From the NCBI GenBank assembly GCA_951801955.1, contig CATOOV010000017.1, positions 1-57,249 on the forward strand: DNA of 57,249 nucleotides, given 5' to 3'. This stretch comes from an uncultured Lachnospiraceae bacterium (lineage in GTDB: Bacteria; Bacillota; Clostridia; Lachnospirales; Lachnospiraceae). Below are positions 16,699 through 24,788 of the stretch, in pieces; the stretch's first letter is position 1, and the number at the start of each line of letters is the position of its first letter. A model generated the notes under the pieces. The model worked only from the letters and a program-made list of their open reading frames with translations, had not been told where the DNA came from and searched no databases. A program made the translations under genes and the position numbers.

Positions 16699-18300
16699 AT
16701 GGAAAAGAATCTTATTATCGAAGACATTCAGAACGGAAAAACAGCGCTTGGTATTGAATTTGGTTCCACCAGGATCAAAGCAGTTTTGGTAGGAAGTGAT
16801 AATACGCCGATCGCTTCTGGCGCCCATGACTGGGAAAACCAGTATGTAGACCATATCTGGACTTACAGTTTAGACGCTATCTGGAATGGGCTGCAGGATT
16901 GTTATACCAAGATGGCAGAGGATGTTAAGAATCAATATGGTGTGACGCTGACAACCGTTGGCGCCCTTGGATTTAGTGCTATGATGCATGGCTATATGGC
17001 ATTTGATAAGGACAACGAACTATTAGTTCCTTTCCGTACCTGGAGAAATACCATTACAGAGGAAGCTTCTAAAAAGCTGACAGAGGTTTTCCAGTTTAAT
17101 ATTCCCCAGAGATGGAGTATTGCCCATTTATACCAGGCAATCTTAAATAAAGAAGAGCATGTAAGTTCTATCACCTATTTCACCACGCTTGCCGGTTATG
17201 TACATTGGAAATTGACAGGACAGCAGGTATTGGGTGTGGGTGAAGCATCTGGTATGTTCCCGATTGACAGTGACACCATAGATTACGATAAGAAGATGAT
17301 GGGGCAGTTTAATGAGCTGGTTGCAGGGGAAGGATTTTCCTGGAAATTAGAAGATATTATTCCCAAGGTACTGAATGCTGGTGAAAATGCTGGTACACTT
17401 TCTGAAGAAGGTGCAAAATTGTTGGATGTCAGCGGAAATCTGAAAGCAGGCGTTCCTGTATGCCCGCCGGAAGGTGATGCTGGTACTGGAATGGTGGCAA
17501 CGAAGAGTGTGGCACAGCGTACTGGAAATGTATCTGCTGGAACTTCTGTATTTGCTATGGCAGTGCTTGAGAAAAAACTGGCAAAGGTACATCCTGAGAT
17601 TGATATGGTAACAACTCCCGATGGAAGTGCAGTTGCTATGGTACACTGCAACAACTGTACCTCTGATTTGAATGCATGGGTCAATTTGTTCAAAGAATTT
17701 GCAGAGAGTTTTGGTGTGGAAGTCGATATGACAAAGCTGTTCTCCGTTCTCTACAATAAGGCGATGGAAGGTGATGCTGAGTGCGGCGGTCTTCTTGCCT
17801 ACAATTATTTCTCAGGAGAACATATTACAGGTTTTGAGGAGGGGCGTCCTCTCTTTGTGCGCACTCCAAACAGTAAGTTTAATCTTGCAAACTTTATGCG
17901 TGTACACCTGTTTACCGCTTTAGGCGCATTGAAGACGGGGCTGGATATTCTTCTGAAAGAAGAGAATGTAAAGCTGGATGAATTGATGGGACATGGCGGA
18001 CTCTTTAAGACAAAAGGCGTTGGACAGAAGATTATGGCAGCAGCAGTAAACGTTCCTGTTTCCGTTATGGAAACTGCCGGGGAAGGCGGAGCATGGGGAA
18101 TTGCACTTCTTGCTTCCTATATGGTAAATAAGGGCGCGGATGAAACCTTATCCCAATATTTGAATGAAAAGGTATTTGCAGGTCAGGAAAGTGTAACGTT
18201 AGCTCCTGATGCTAAGGATGTAGAAGGATTCGATACCTTTATCAAACGTTACAGCGAAGGACTTGCCATCGAGCGTGCAGCCGTAGATTCTTTGAAATAG
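16699..18300 (+). CDS. araB: FGGY-family sugar kinase, probable L-ribulokinase
   Basis: 533 residues from the ATG at 16699 (GGAGGG upstream); an upstream in-frame start would lie inside the inverted repeat. FGGY kinase signs: [15 protein letters not shown] at the N-terminus (phosphate loop), MHGYMAFDK, and [11 protein letters not shown] with [12 protein letters not shown] in the C-terminal ATPase half. It is not close to the classical Proteobacterial AraB and belongs to the distinct clostridial type. The operon position between transketolase and araD makes L-ribulose phosphorylation by far the best guess. Xylulokinase is the alternative. Confidence 0.85.
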   Translation: MEKNLIIEDIQNGKTALGIEFGSTRIKAVLVGSDNTPIASGAHDWENQYVDHIWTYSLDAIWNGLQDCYTKMAEDVKNQYGVTLTTVGALGFSAMMHGYMAFDKDNELLVPFRTWRNTITEEASKKLTEVFQFNIPQRWSIAHLYQAILNKEEHVSSITYFTTLAGYVHWKLTGQQVLGVGEASGMFPIDSDTIDYDKKMMGQFNELVAGEGFSWKLEDIIPKVLNAGENAGTLSEEGAKLLDVSGNLKAGVPVCPPEGDAGTGMVATKSVAQRTGNVSAGTSVFAMAVLEKKLAKVHPEIDMVTTPDGSAVAMVHCNNCTSDLNAWVNLFKEFAESFGVEVDMTKLFSVLYNKAMEGDAECGGLLAYNYFSGEHITGFEEGRPLFVRTPNSKFNLANFMRVHLFTALGALKTGLDILLKEENVKLDELMGHGGLFKTKGVGQKIMAAAVNVPVSVMETAGEGGAWGIALLASYMVNKGADETLSQYLNEKVFAGQESVTLAPDAKDVEGFDTFIKRYSEGLAIERAAVDSLK

Positions 18301-18310
18301 AGAGGGAAAA

Positions 18311-19015
18311 ATGATGTTAGAAGAATTAAAGAAAGCAGTATATGAAGCAAATATGGATTTACCACGTTATGGGCTGGTAACGTTTACCTGGGGAAATGTC
18401 AGCGCTATTGACCGGGAAAGCGGGTTGTTTGTGATTAAGCCCAGCGGTGTGGATTATGAAAAATTAAAACCAGAAGACATGGTAGTGATGGATCTGGAGG
18501 GAAATAAGGTAGAAGGCAGATATAATCCTTCTTCAGACACTGCAACCCATCTGGAGCTTTACAAAGCATTTCCAGAAATCGGCGGCGTGGTGCATACCCA
18601 TTCTTCCTATGCTACAAGCTGGGCACAGGCAGGAAGAAGTATTCCCTGTTATGGAACCACCCATGCAGATTATATGTATGGAGAAATTCCCTGTGTGCGC
18701 TGCCTGACCAAAGAAGAAATTGATGGTGCATATGAAGAGAATACGGGACATCTGATTGTAAACTCTTTTAAAGAAATGGGCAAGGATGTAATGGCTGTTC
18801 CAGCAGTACTCTGTAAAAACCATGGACCTTTTGCATGGGGAAAAGATGCACATGAGGCAGTACATAATGCAGTGGTATTAGAAGAGGTGGCAAAGATGGC
18901 TTACCGTGCTGAGACCATCAATCCCCGCATCCAGCCGGCGCCGCAAGAACTGCAGGATAAGCATTACTACCGCAAACACGGCGCAAATGCTTACTATGGA
19001 CAGAAGGAAGAGTAA
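18311..19015 (+). CDS. araD: L-ribulose-5-phosphate 4-epimerase
   Basis: 234 residues, or 233 from a second ATG at 18314 that has better spacing to AGAGGG. It converts L-ribulose-5-P to D-xylulose-5-P. This is the class II aldolase fold with zinc-binding histidines in [12 protein letters not shown] and [10 protein letters not shown], and a [10 protein letters not shown] substrate segment. It is the last gene of the arabinose operon and is followed by a terminator. No arabinose transporter gene is in the operon. Confidence 0.96.
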   Translation: MMLEELKKAVYEANMDLPRYGLVTFTWGNVSAIDRESGLFVIKPSGVDYEKLKPEDMVVMDLEGNKVEGRYNPSSDTATHLELYKAFPEIGGVVHTHSSYATSWAQAGRSIPCYGTTHADYMYGEIPCVRCLTKEEIDGAYEENTGHLIVNSFKEMGKDVMAVPAVLCKNHGPFAWGKDAHEAVHNAVVLEEVAKMAYRAETINPRIQPAPQELQDKHYYRKHGANAYYGQKEE

Positions 19016-19057
19016 AAAATATTTGATTTCAAAATAGTACCATTGAAATAATTTTGC

Positions 19058-19106
19058 AGGCTGCGTGTTGTCTAAGAAAACGGACAACAGCGCAGCTTGT
19101 TTATTC
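19058..19106 (+). terminator. Terminator of the arabinose operon
   Basis: GCTGCG-TGTTGTC pairs with GACAACA-GCGCAGC with a single-base bulge; TTGTTTATT follows. It ends about 90 bases after the araD stop. Confidence 0.75.
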
Positions 19107-19146
19107 CTGCGGGCAATGTGTCCAAAGGGCACTTAGGAAAACGGAG
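19105..19146 (+). repeat. Dispersed repeat family R2, copy c (5' part)
   Basis: CCTGCGGGCAATGTGTCC, then AAAGGGCACTTAGGAAAA, matches the first 40 bases of copies b and d. It is truncated by the R1 element that starts at 19149. Confidence 0.7.
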
Positions 19147-19148
19147 GC

Positions 19149-19236
19149 TTTTATCTCAATCGGAGGACTAACACACACTGGAATAAATTTTTTACTTACC
19201 ACTTGTAGAAGTGGGAGTCTTCTCCGATGAGATAAA
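19149..19236 (-). repeat. Structured repeat family R1, copy B (inverted)
   Basis: Read on the minus strand, it has outer arms TTTATCTCATCGGAGAAGA and TCCTCCGATTGAGATAAA, an inner hairpin CACTT-CTAC-AAGTG and then GTAAGTAA. The outer stem pairs almost fully. It fills the gap before the acetyltransferase gene. Confidence 0.75.
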
Positions 19237-19257
19237 TAAAAAAAGGAGCGTTCACTT

Positions 19258-20058
19258 ATGGGAATTTACAAATTAACACCATCTACGATTCATGTTATAG
19301 AGCCACTGTTTGCGGGATGGGAGGAATCCCTGATTTGGTCTTGCCTGCAGGGGTGTATGGGTCAGGCATGGGCAGACAGTATCGAAAACCCCCAGTCTGC
19401 AAGAATCATTCTTGCCGATTTTTGTTATTTTGCGGGAAAAGTAAATGAAGGGCTGGTGGGAAATGAACTGAAAAACCATACGCGGGATTTTATGATCATG
19501 GTACCTCCCTTGGATGAATCAGGGGAATCCTGGGCACAGGAGATTGAAAAAACATTTGGCAGTCATTGCAAAAGGGTAAACCGATATGCCATCAAGAAGG
19601 AAGACGGGATTTTTGACAAGGAGAAGCTGCAAGGAATCGTAAAGGGGCTTGACCCGGAATATGAATTAAAATTGATGGATGAAAATATTTTTTGTCAGAC
19701 CAGGGAACAGCCCTGGGCAGTAGATTTTACTTCCCAATTTGCAGATTACGAGGAATATCAAAGGCGTGGATTGGGCGCCGCAGTGCTTTTGCATGGAGAA
19801 TTAGTCTCTGGCGCCTCTTCCTATACGGTATATCGGGAGGGCATTGAAATAGAAATTGGGACAAAGCAAGAATTTCGAAGAAAGGGGCTTGCCTCTGTGT
19901 GCGGGGCAAGGCTGATACTGGAATGTATGGACAGAGGGATTTATCCAAGCTGGGATGCACAGAACCCTTGGTCTGTGGCTTTGGCACAAAAACTAGGCTA
20001 TCATTTTGACCGTACCTATCCAGCATATGAGATTTATGGTTTGGAAAAATCGGAATAA
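19258..20058 (+). CDS. GNAT-family acetyltransferase
   Basis: 266 residues. The N-terminal 130 residues are a poorly conserved alpha/beta region. The C-terminal half is a GNAT fold with an acetyl-CoA loop in EFRRKGLASVCGARL and a following SWDAQNPWSVALAQKLGY, the usual GNAT ending. The layout fits the two-part GNAT_acetyltran family to which the zwittermicin resistance protein belongs. The substrate is unknown. AAAGGAG stands before the ATG. It is a single gene closed by a perfect 14-bp hairpin. Confidence 0.85.
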   Translation: MGIYKLTPSTIHVIEPLFAGWEESLIWSCLQGCMGQAWADSIENPQSARIILADFCYFAGKVNEGLVGNELKNHTRDFMIMVPPLDESGESWAQEIEKTFGSHCKRVNRYAIKKEDGIFDKEKLQGIVKGLDPEYELKLMDENIFCQTREQPWAVDFTSQFADYEEYQRRGLGAAVLLHGELVSGASSYTVYREGIEIEIGTKQEFRRKGLASVCGARLILECMDRGIYPSWDAQNPWSVALAQKLGYHFDRTYPAYEIYGLEKSE

Positions 20059-20060
20059 AT

Positions 20061-20098
20061 GGACAAGCTGTTGGGTATGAAATTCCAACAGCTTGTCC
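20061..20098 (+). terminator. Bidirectional terminator between converging genes
   Basis: GGACAAGCTGTTGG (20061-20074) and CCAACAGCTTGTCC (20085-20098) form a perfect 14-bp stem with a 10-base loop between the stop at 20058 and the converging stop at 20111. Confidence 0.8.
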
Positions 20099-20110
20099 CG
20101 AAAAAGATTT

Positions 20111-21484
20111 TTATAGGAAGATATATTTTAAGATAAATAAAACCGTTAGGATATACATCAGAATACTGATCTTTTTTTCTTTTGCTTTTCCAGTCAGGAG
20201 ATTGAGCAGAGTCCAGGAAATTACTCCAATTGCGATTCCCTCAGAAATACTGTAAGCAAGCGGCATTGCAATGATACACAAAAACGCTGGGATTGCATCC
20301 GTCATATCATCAAAGTCAATTCTTGCAACAGAACCCATCATATAAAACCCTACAATGATCAAGGCGGGAGCGATGGCAAAGCTTGGGATACTTAAAAACA
20401 GTGGAGAGAAGATCACTGACAGAAGGAACAGGAAGGCTGTGGTGAGGGAGGTAAGCCCAGTACGTCCTCCAGCCGTTACGCCAGATGCGCTTTCCACATA
20501 AGTGGTAGTGGTAGAAGTACCGAAAATGGCACCAATACAAGTTGCTATGGCGTCTGATAACAGTGCTGGCTTAATGCGGGGAAGTTTGCCATTCTCATCC
20601 AGCATGTCCGCTTTTGAGGAGACGCCGATTAAGGTTCCCAAGGTATCAAAGAGATCTACAAATAAGAAAGAGAACATAATTACGATAAAATCTCCAATAT
20701 TGACAGAACTGAAGTCTGTTTTTGTAAAGACAGCGCCAAAGGTTTGTGTGAAAGCAGAAAAATCAAGGCTTAAGATGCCGGAAGGGATCACAGAATACAT
20801 GCCGATTTCTGCGTTGGGCACATAGATCCCTGTAAATTCGCAGATAATACCCAGGATCCAAGTGGCAAGGATACCAATTAGAATGCCCCCTTTCACCTGT
20901 TTTACCAGTAAAATAGCAGTGATCAATACGCCAATCAGTGCTAAAATGGCGCCTATGCCTATGGAATGGAAGGTTTCCCCTTTAAAGGTTTGATAAGTAA
21001 CCAGCGTGGATTCATTTGCAATAATCAGTTTTGCATCCTGTAAGCCGATAAATGCAATAAACAGTCCAATACCAACACTGACTGCTGCTTTTAATGTGAG
21101 AGGGATGGCATTGAAGATTGCTTCCCGTACATTGGTAAGAGATAACACAATAAAAATAATACCTTCAACGAAAACTGCAAATAAAGCAATTTCCCAAGAA
21201 TATCCCATTTTAATGACAACCGTATAAGCAAAATAAGCATTTAAGCCCATACCAGGCGCCAGTGCAAAGGGATAATTCGCCAAAAGCGCCATCAGCAGGG
21301 TACCCACAAAGGAAGCAAGTGCTGTTGCAATCATGACTGCATTTGCGTCCATGCCAGCGGCAGATAAAATGTTTGGATTTACCGCAAGGATATAAGCCAT
21401 CGTCATAAATGTGGTAAATCCGGCGACAACTTCCGTCTGCACTGTGGTGTGGTTGTCCTTTAGTTTGAAAAATTTTTCCAACAT
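20111..21484 (-). CDS. NCS2/AzgA-type purine permease
   Basis: 457 residues with about 12 or more hydrophobic segments across the whole length. TTFMTMAYILAVNP near the N-terminus and GTSTTTTYVESASGV mid-protein are hallmarks of the AzgA/PbuG branch (COG2252). It should import adenine, guanine or hypoxanthine with protons across the cytoplasmic membrane. AAGGAGAG precedes the ATG. Transcription comes through a 113-base palindromic leader (21526-21638) that is not a recognisable purine riboswitch. Confidence 0.93.
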   Translation of the reverse strand: MLEKFFKLKDNHTTVQTEVVAGFTTFMTMAYILAVNPNILSAAGMDANAVMIATALASFVGTLLMALLANYPFALAPGMGLNAYFAYTVVIKMGYSWEIALFAVFVEGIIFIVLSLTNVREAIFNAIPLTLKAAVSVGIGLFIAFIGLQDAKLIIANESTLVTYQTFKGETFHSIGIGAILALIGVLITAILLVKQVKGGILIGILATWILGIICEFTGIYVPNAEIGMYSVIPSGILSLDFSAFTQTFGAVFTKTDFSSVNIGDFIVIMFSFLFVDLFDTLGTLIGVSSKADMLDENGKLPRIKPALLSDAIATCIGAIFGTSTTTTYVESASGVTAGGRTGLTSLTTAFLFLLSVIFSPLFLSIPSFAIAPALIIVGFYMMGSVARIDFDDMTDAIPAFLCIIAMPLAYSISEGIAIGVISWTLLNLLTGKAKEKKISILMYILTVLFILKYIFL

Positions 21485-21525
21485 AAATATTACTCTCCTT
21501 TTCCTGCAATAATATAATTAGGTCG

Positions 21526-21638
21526 TTGTGAAACGAGAAGGATGCGCAGGGATTCAAGAAAGCAGATGTCAGCGAAAACTGACTGAATCCGCGCCAAGGC
21601 TCTAGGAAGCGTGGCTTGAACACCATTAAGTTTCACAA
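21526..21638 (-). promoter_or_regulatory. Structured leader of the purine permease gene
   Basis: On the minus strand TTGTGAAAC and GTTTCACAA close a 113-base segment. Inside are GGATTCA/TGAATCC and GTCAG/CTGAC stems and a GCCA/TGGC arm, which together suggest a branched fold. A TATAAT box lies just upstream (about 21654-21659). No consensus guanine or PRPP riboswitch core is visible. The inner part resembles intergenic repeats near 846 and 41549. Confidence 0.5.
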
Positions 21639-21659
21639 TTTCCTATTATCTTTTATTAT

Positions 21660-21965
21660 ATATCAAAATTTAGGATATATCATCTATGAAATACATAATA
21701 TAGTAAAAAAATTTTCAATTACCCAAGAATCGTTTGCCGCATCAGTAAGTAAAAATAATACATAGAAAAAGTATTTTGTGGTGATTCGGGTGGGTAAAGC
21801 AGGTTTTCCTTGGAGAGATACTGGTTATTGTGTCTAATAAAGCAAGGTTATGATATGGAAAGGAATGGAAAAATGTATAATTTTTATAATTGAAAAAAAA
21901 ATCTTTCGTGGAAATTACCAGTTTTCACAAAGCCACTTGAAAAAGCCTGGTACTTAGGTTATATT
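21660..21965 (+). other. Intergenic, AT-rich; promoter for the Crh-like gene at its end
   Basis: No open frame of note on either strand. TTGAAA (21937-21942), 17 bases, TATATT (21960-21965) is a credible promoter for the gene at 22031. Confidence 0.6.
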
Positions 21966-22030
21966 TGTTATGGTACGAGACACATGAGAAACAGCTTGTA
22001 TGATAGTATTACATGGGAAAGAGAGATAAG

Positions 22031-22285
22031 ATGAGCGAGAAGAAAATTATTGTATCTAATGTAGCTAAAGAGTACAGCAATCCCATTGCAGAGTTGGTTC
22101 AGGTAGCTTGTCAGTTCGACAGCGAGATTCGTTTGGAAAGCAACGAAGCAAGAATTAATGCAAAAAGTATTATGGGAATCATGGCATTTAATCCGTCAAA
22201 AGGAATGACTGTAAATATAGTGGCTGATGGAAGCGATGAGGAAGAAGCTTTATTGGCAATGGAAAAATTTTTAGTCTGTCAATAA
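22031..22285 (+). CDS. HPr-fold protein lacking His15 (Crh-like)
   Basis: 84 residues from the ATG at 22031, which has GAAAGAGAG before it; an in-frame ATG at 22013 has none. The fold matches HPr of the PTS along its whole length, and numbering coincides with that of HPr. The phosphotransfer site is lost: position 15 is Tyr and position 17 is Asn, where HPr has His15 and Arg17. Pro18 is kept. The regulatory site is intact: Ser46 in AKSIMGIM. It therefore cannot act in PEP-dependent sugar transport, but could be phosphorylated by HPr kinase and act as a CcpA co-effector, as Crh does in bacilli. That role is inferred. Confidence 0.88.
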   Translation: MSEKKIIVSNVAKEYSNPIAELVQVACQFDSEIRLESNEARINAKSIMGIMAFNPSKGMTVNIVADGSDEEEALLAMEKFLVCQ

Positions 22286-22306
22286 AAGAATAGGGAGGAA
22301 ATCAAC

Positions 22307-22747
22307 ATGGAAAAGAAAGTAACGAAAGTAACTCCGGTAAAAGTGACTTCAGCAAAGCCAGCAGCCGCAGAAGAAGAAACTGTTGTAGAGGTGGCAGAAA
22401 AAGAGGCTGTTGTGAAGAAGGAAACAAAAAAGGAGGCTGTTGTTAAGGAAGCAGCAGAACCAAAGAAAGAATCTGCAAAGAAGACAACGACGGCAAAAAA
22501 GACAACAGCAGCAAAAAAGACTACAGCAGCAAAGAAGAGAGAAGTAGAGAAAGTGGAAGAGATTTACCTGCAGTTCCAGGATTTAGAAGTTACCACAAAA
22601 GAGATTTTAGATAAGGCAAAAAAGGCTTATGTATCAGAAGGGCACAGAGAATCTTCCATCAAGTCCATACGTTTGTATGTGAAACCGGAAGAGCGTATGG
22701 CTTATTATGTGATCAATGATAAATTTGCCGGTGGTATTGCGCTGTAA
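22307..22747 (+). CDS. Lys/Ala-rich protein with C-terminal DUF6465-like domain
   Basis: 146 residues. Residues 1-82 are low-complexity, rich in Lys, Ala, Val and Glu, with KKTTAAKK repeats like histone H1 tails. Residues 83-146 form a small conserved domain (EEIYLQFQDLEVTTKEILDK, then SIRLYVKPEERMAYYVIND) seen in many Lachnospiraceae. The domain function is unknown. The basic tail could bind nucleic acid, as in bacterial H1-like proteins, but this is conjecture. A strong GGGAGG precedes the start. It lies 21 bases after the Crh-like gene and is probably co-transcribed with it. Confidence 0.8.
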   Translation: MEKKVTKVTPVKVTSAKPAAAEEETVVEVAEKEAVVKKETKKEAVVKEAAEPKKESAKKTTTAKKTTAAKKTTAAKKREVEKVEEIYLQFQDLEVTTKEILDKAKKAYVSEGHRESSIKSIRLYVKPEERMAYYVINDKFAGGIAL

Positions 22748-22771
22748 TTTTAAATAGAATAGTAAGATTTG

Positions 22772-22859
22772 GAGATACTGTAATAAAGTTATTCTGGTGT
22801 ACAAGGTTTTTTACATAAGTTACCCACCCATGCCGGAAACTGTCTGCAGTATCTCTTTT
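22772..22859 (+). terminator. Possible terminator or attenuator before the two-component genes
   Basis: GAGATACTG and CAGTATCTC are complementary 9-mers about 65 bases apart, and the second is followed by a run of T. The large loop has no obvious stem. It could terminate the 22307 transcript or attenuate entry into the response-regulator gene. Confidence 0.45.
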
Positions 22860-22875
22860 TTTGGAGAATCACATC

Positions 22876-23547
22876 ATGTATAAGTTAATGATTGTAGAAG
22901 ATGATGCTGTGATTGCAAAATCTATTCAGCATTATATGGAGAGCTGGGGATATGAAGCATTTTGTGTGGAAAATTTTCAGGAAGTGCTCCAGGGTTTTCT
23001 TAATCAGCAGCCACAGTTAGTCCTGATGGATATTTCCCTTCCATTTTACAATGGATATCACTGGTGCGATGAGATAAGAAAAATATCTAAGGTTCCCATT
23101 ATATTCGTATCATCTGCTTCAGATAATATGAATATTGTTATGGCAGTGAATATGGGAGGGGATGATTTTGTGGCAAAGCCCTTTGACTTAAATGTCCTTC
23201 AGGCAAAGATTCAGGCGTTGCTGCGGCGCACTTATGATTTTGCAGGGGACAGCCACCTGCTGGAACATAAAGGAATGATCTTTGATATTGGAAAAGGGCT
23301 TGTAACATATGAAGAATCCCAAGTGGAACTGACAAAAAATGAAATGAGAATTTTACAGACACTATTGGAACAGAAAGGGAAAATTGTCACAAGGGATAAG
23401 CTGATGGAAAAGCTTTGGGAGTCTGATAGTTTTATTGATGACAACACACTAACTGTGAATGTGGCAAGGTTAAGAAAAAAGTTAGAAGAGATTGGGGTCA
23501 AAGAAATGATTAAGACCAAAAAGGGAATCGGTTATGTGGTGGATTAA
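22876..23547 (+). CDS. OmpR-family response regulator, BceR-like
   Basis: 223 residues from the ATG at 22876 (GGAG nine bases before). The receiver domain has acidic pocket Glu8-Asp9-Asp10, phospho-acceptor Asp52 (LMDISLP) and Lys101 (AKPFD). A winged-helix output domain follows (ELTKNEMRILQTLLE, then DDNTLTVNVARLRKKL). It overlaps its kinase gene by 14 bases. The pair resembles BceRS/GraRS systems, which respond to cell-wall-active peptides together with an ABC transporter, but no such transporter adjoins. The next gene is the giant arabinofuranosidase, after a terminator. Confidence 0.93.
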   Translation: MYKLMIVEDDAVIAKSIQHYMESWGYEAFCVENFQEVLQGFLNQQPQLVLMDISLPFYNGYHWCDEIRKISKVPIIFVSSASDNMNIVMAVNMGGDDFVAKPFDLNVLQAKIQALLRRTYDFAGDSHLLEHKGMIFDIGKGLVTYEESQVELTKNEMRILQTLLEQKGKIVTRDKLMEKLWESDSFIDDNTLTVNVARLRKKLEEIGVKEMIKTKKGIGYVVD

Positions 23548-24514
23548 AATGTATGCCAGGCGCCATCGGTTAGGATTGTGCCTGTATGTTATGTTTGTAT
23601 TCATCTTTGCTATGGTATGTTTTTTATATCAACTTCCCTTGGAGGCAGTTGGATATGCAGCGGGTTTGTGTACGATTCTTGGAATTGCGGTCTTTATGAT
23701 AGACGGATGGAAATATTACAAAAAGACGGAAGAATTGAGTTGGCAGTTGGAGGCAGTGAGAAACGGAGTGGAGAGGCTGCCGAAGCCAGAGGATGAACAA
23801 GAACGGTTATATCAGGAAATTTTGGAGAATTCCAGGCACGAACGAATTATCCAAGTAGCAGAACTGAATAAGGAAAAAAAAGAAGTAATAGATTATTTTA
23901 CCTTATGGACACATCAAATTAAGACGCCGATTGCAGCGATGCGCCTTTTGCTGCAGCAGGAAATAACAGACGTTGGGCAATATTATGAACAAAAGAAACA
24001 GACACAGGTGGAATTGTTTAAGATTGAACAGTATGTGGAAATGGTATTGCAATATCTGCGCCTTACAGACAGCTTAAATGATTTTGTATTGAAGGAATAT
24101 GATTTAGATGATGTGATCCGTCAAGCCGTGCGTAAATATGCCCCTATGTTTATCCGCAAAAAATTAAGCCTGGAATACAACCCTGTAAATGCAAAAATAG
24201 TGACAGATGAGAAATGGATGGTGTTTGTAGTAGAGCAGCTTTTGTCCAATGCGATAAAGTATACCTATTCAGGTGTGATTCGAATTTATATGAAAAACGG
24301 ATGCCTGGTAGTGGAAGATACTGGAATTGGCATTTTGCCAGAAGATCTGCCCCGGATTTTTGATAAAGGATATACTGGATATAATGGCAGAAGTGATAAA
24401 AAAGCCTCCGGGATTGGTTTGTATTTGGTAAAGGAAATTTTAAGCCGGCTAGGGCATAAGATTCATGCTGAATCGGAGCCAGGAGCAGGAACACAGATGA
24501 AAGTTTTATTTTAG
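23534..24514 (+). CDS. Intramembrane-sensing histidine kinase, BceS-like
   Basis: 326 residues. Two transmembrane helices (about 11-31 and 38-56) are joined by only a few external residues, so there is no extracellular sensor. The phospho-acceptor His127 is in LWTHQIKTPIAAM, the variant typical of the BceS/GraS class. The ATP-binding domain has an N-box (EQLLSNAIKYTYSG), VVEDTGIGI and GIGLYLVKEIL. It phosphorylates the response regulator that it overlaps. Kinases of this class usually read flux through a partner BceAB exporter, which is missing here. An unlinked transporter is the simplest explanation. Confidence 0.92.
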   Translation: MWWIKMYARRHRLGLCLYVMFVFIFAMVCFLYQLPLEAVGYAAGLCTILGIAVFMIDGWKYYKKTEELSWQLEAVRNGVERLPKPEDEQERLYQEILENSRHERIIQVAELNKEKKEVIDYFTLWTHQIKTPIAAMRLLLQQEITDVGQYYEQKKQTQVELFKIEQYVEMVLQYLRLTDSLNDFVLKEYDLDDVIRQAVRKYAPMFIRKKLSLEYNPVNAKIVTDEKWMVFVVEQLLSNAIKYTYSGVIRIYMKNGCLVVEDTGIGILPEDLPRIFDKGYTGYNGRSDKKASGIGLYLVKEILSRLGHKIHAESEPGAGTQMKVLF

Positions 24515-24549
24515 TACATCAAATAATTAATATTTGATGTACTTTTTTC
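24513..24549 (+). terminator. Terminator of the two-component operon
   Basis: AGTACATCAAATA (24513-24525) and TATTTGATGTACT (24531-24543) form a 13-bp stem; six T follow. The stop codon lies at the foot of the stem. Confidence 0.85.
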
Positions 24550-24600
24550 TATATTAGGAAAGTTTTTTAAACTTTCCTAATATAGAACACTAAAATGCGC
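24547..24600 (+). repeat. Hairpin repeat family R5, copy a
   Basis: TTCTATATTAGGAAAGTTT pairs with AAACTTTCCTAATATAGAA (24569-24587); the tag ATGCGCA follows at 24595. The same layout (palindrome containing TAGGAAA or a close variant, then AT-rich bases, then ATGCGC) recurs at 32065, 51574 and 56544. Confidence 0.65.
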
Positions 24601-24788
24601 ACTCCCATGAGGCGTCCGCGCTTTCTTATTAAAATTTTTTTTGTATATGTTATACTGATAATAGGTTTTTGATGAATTTATATTGTGGATTTTCCCATAA
24701 AATGATAGGGAGGGAGGATTAAGTTTTTGGTAAAAAACACAATAAAAATTTGCCTATGACATATAACAAATGGAAAGAAGGGTGTTTA

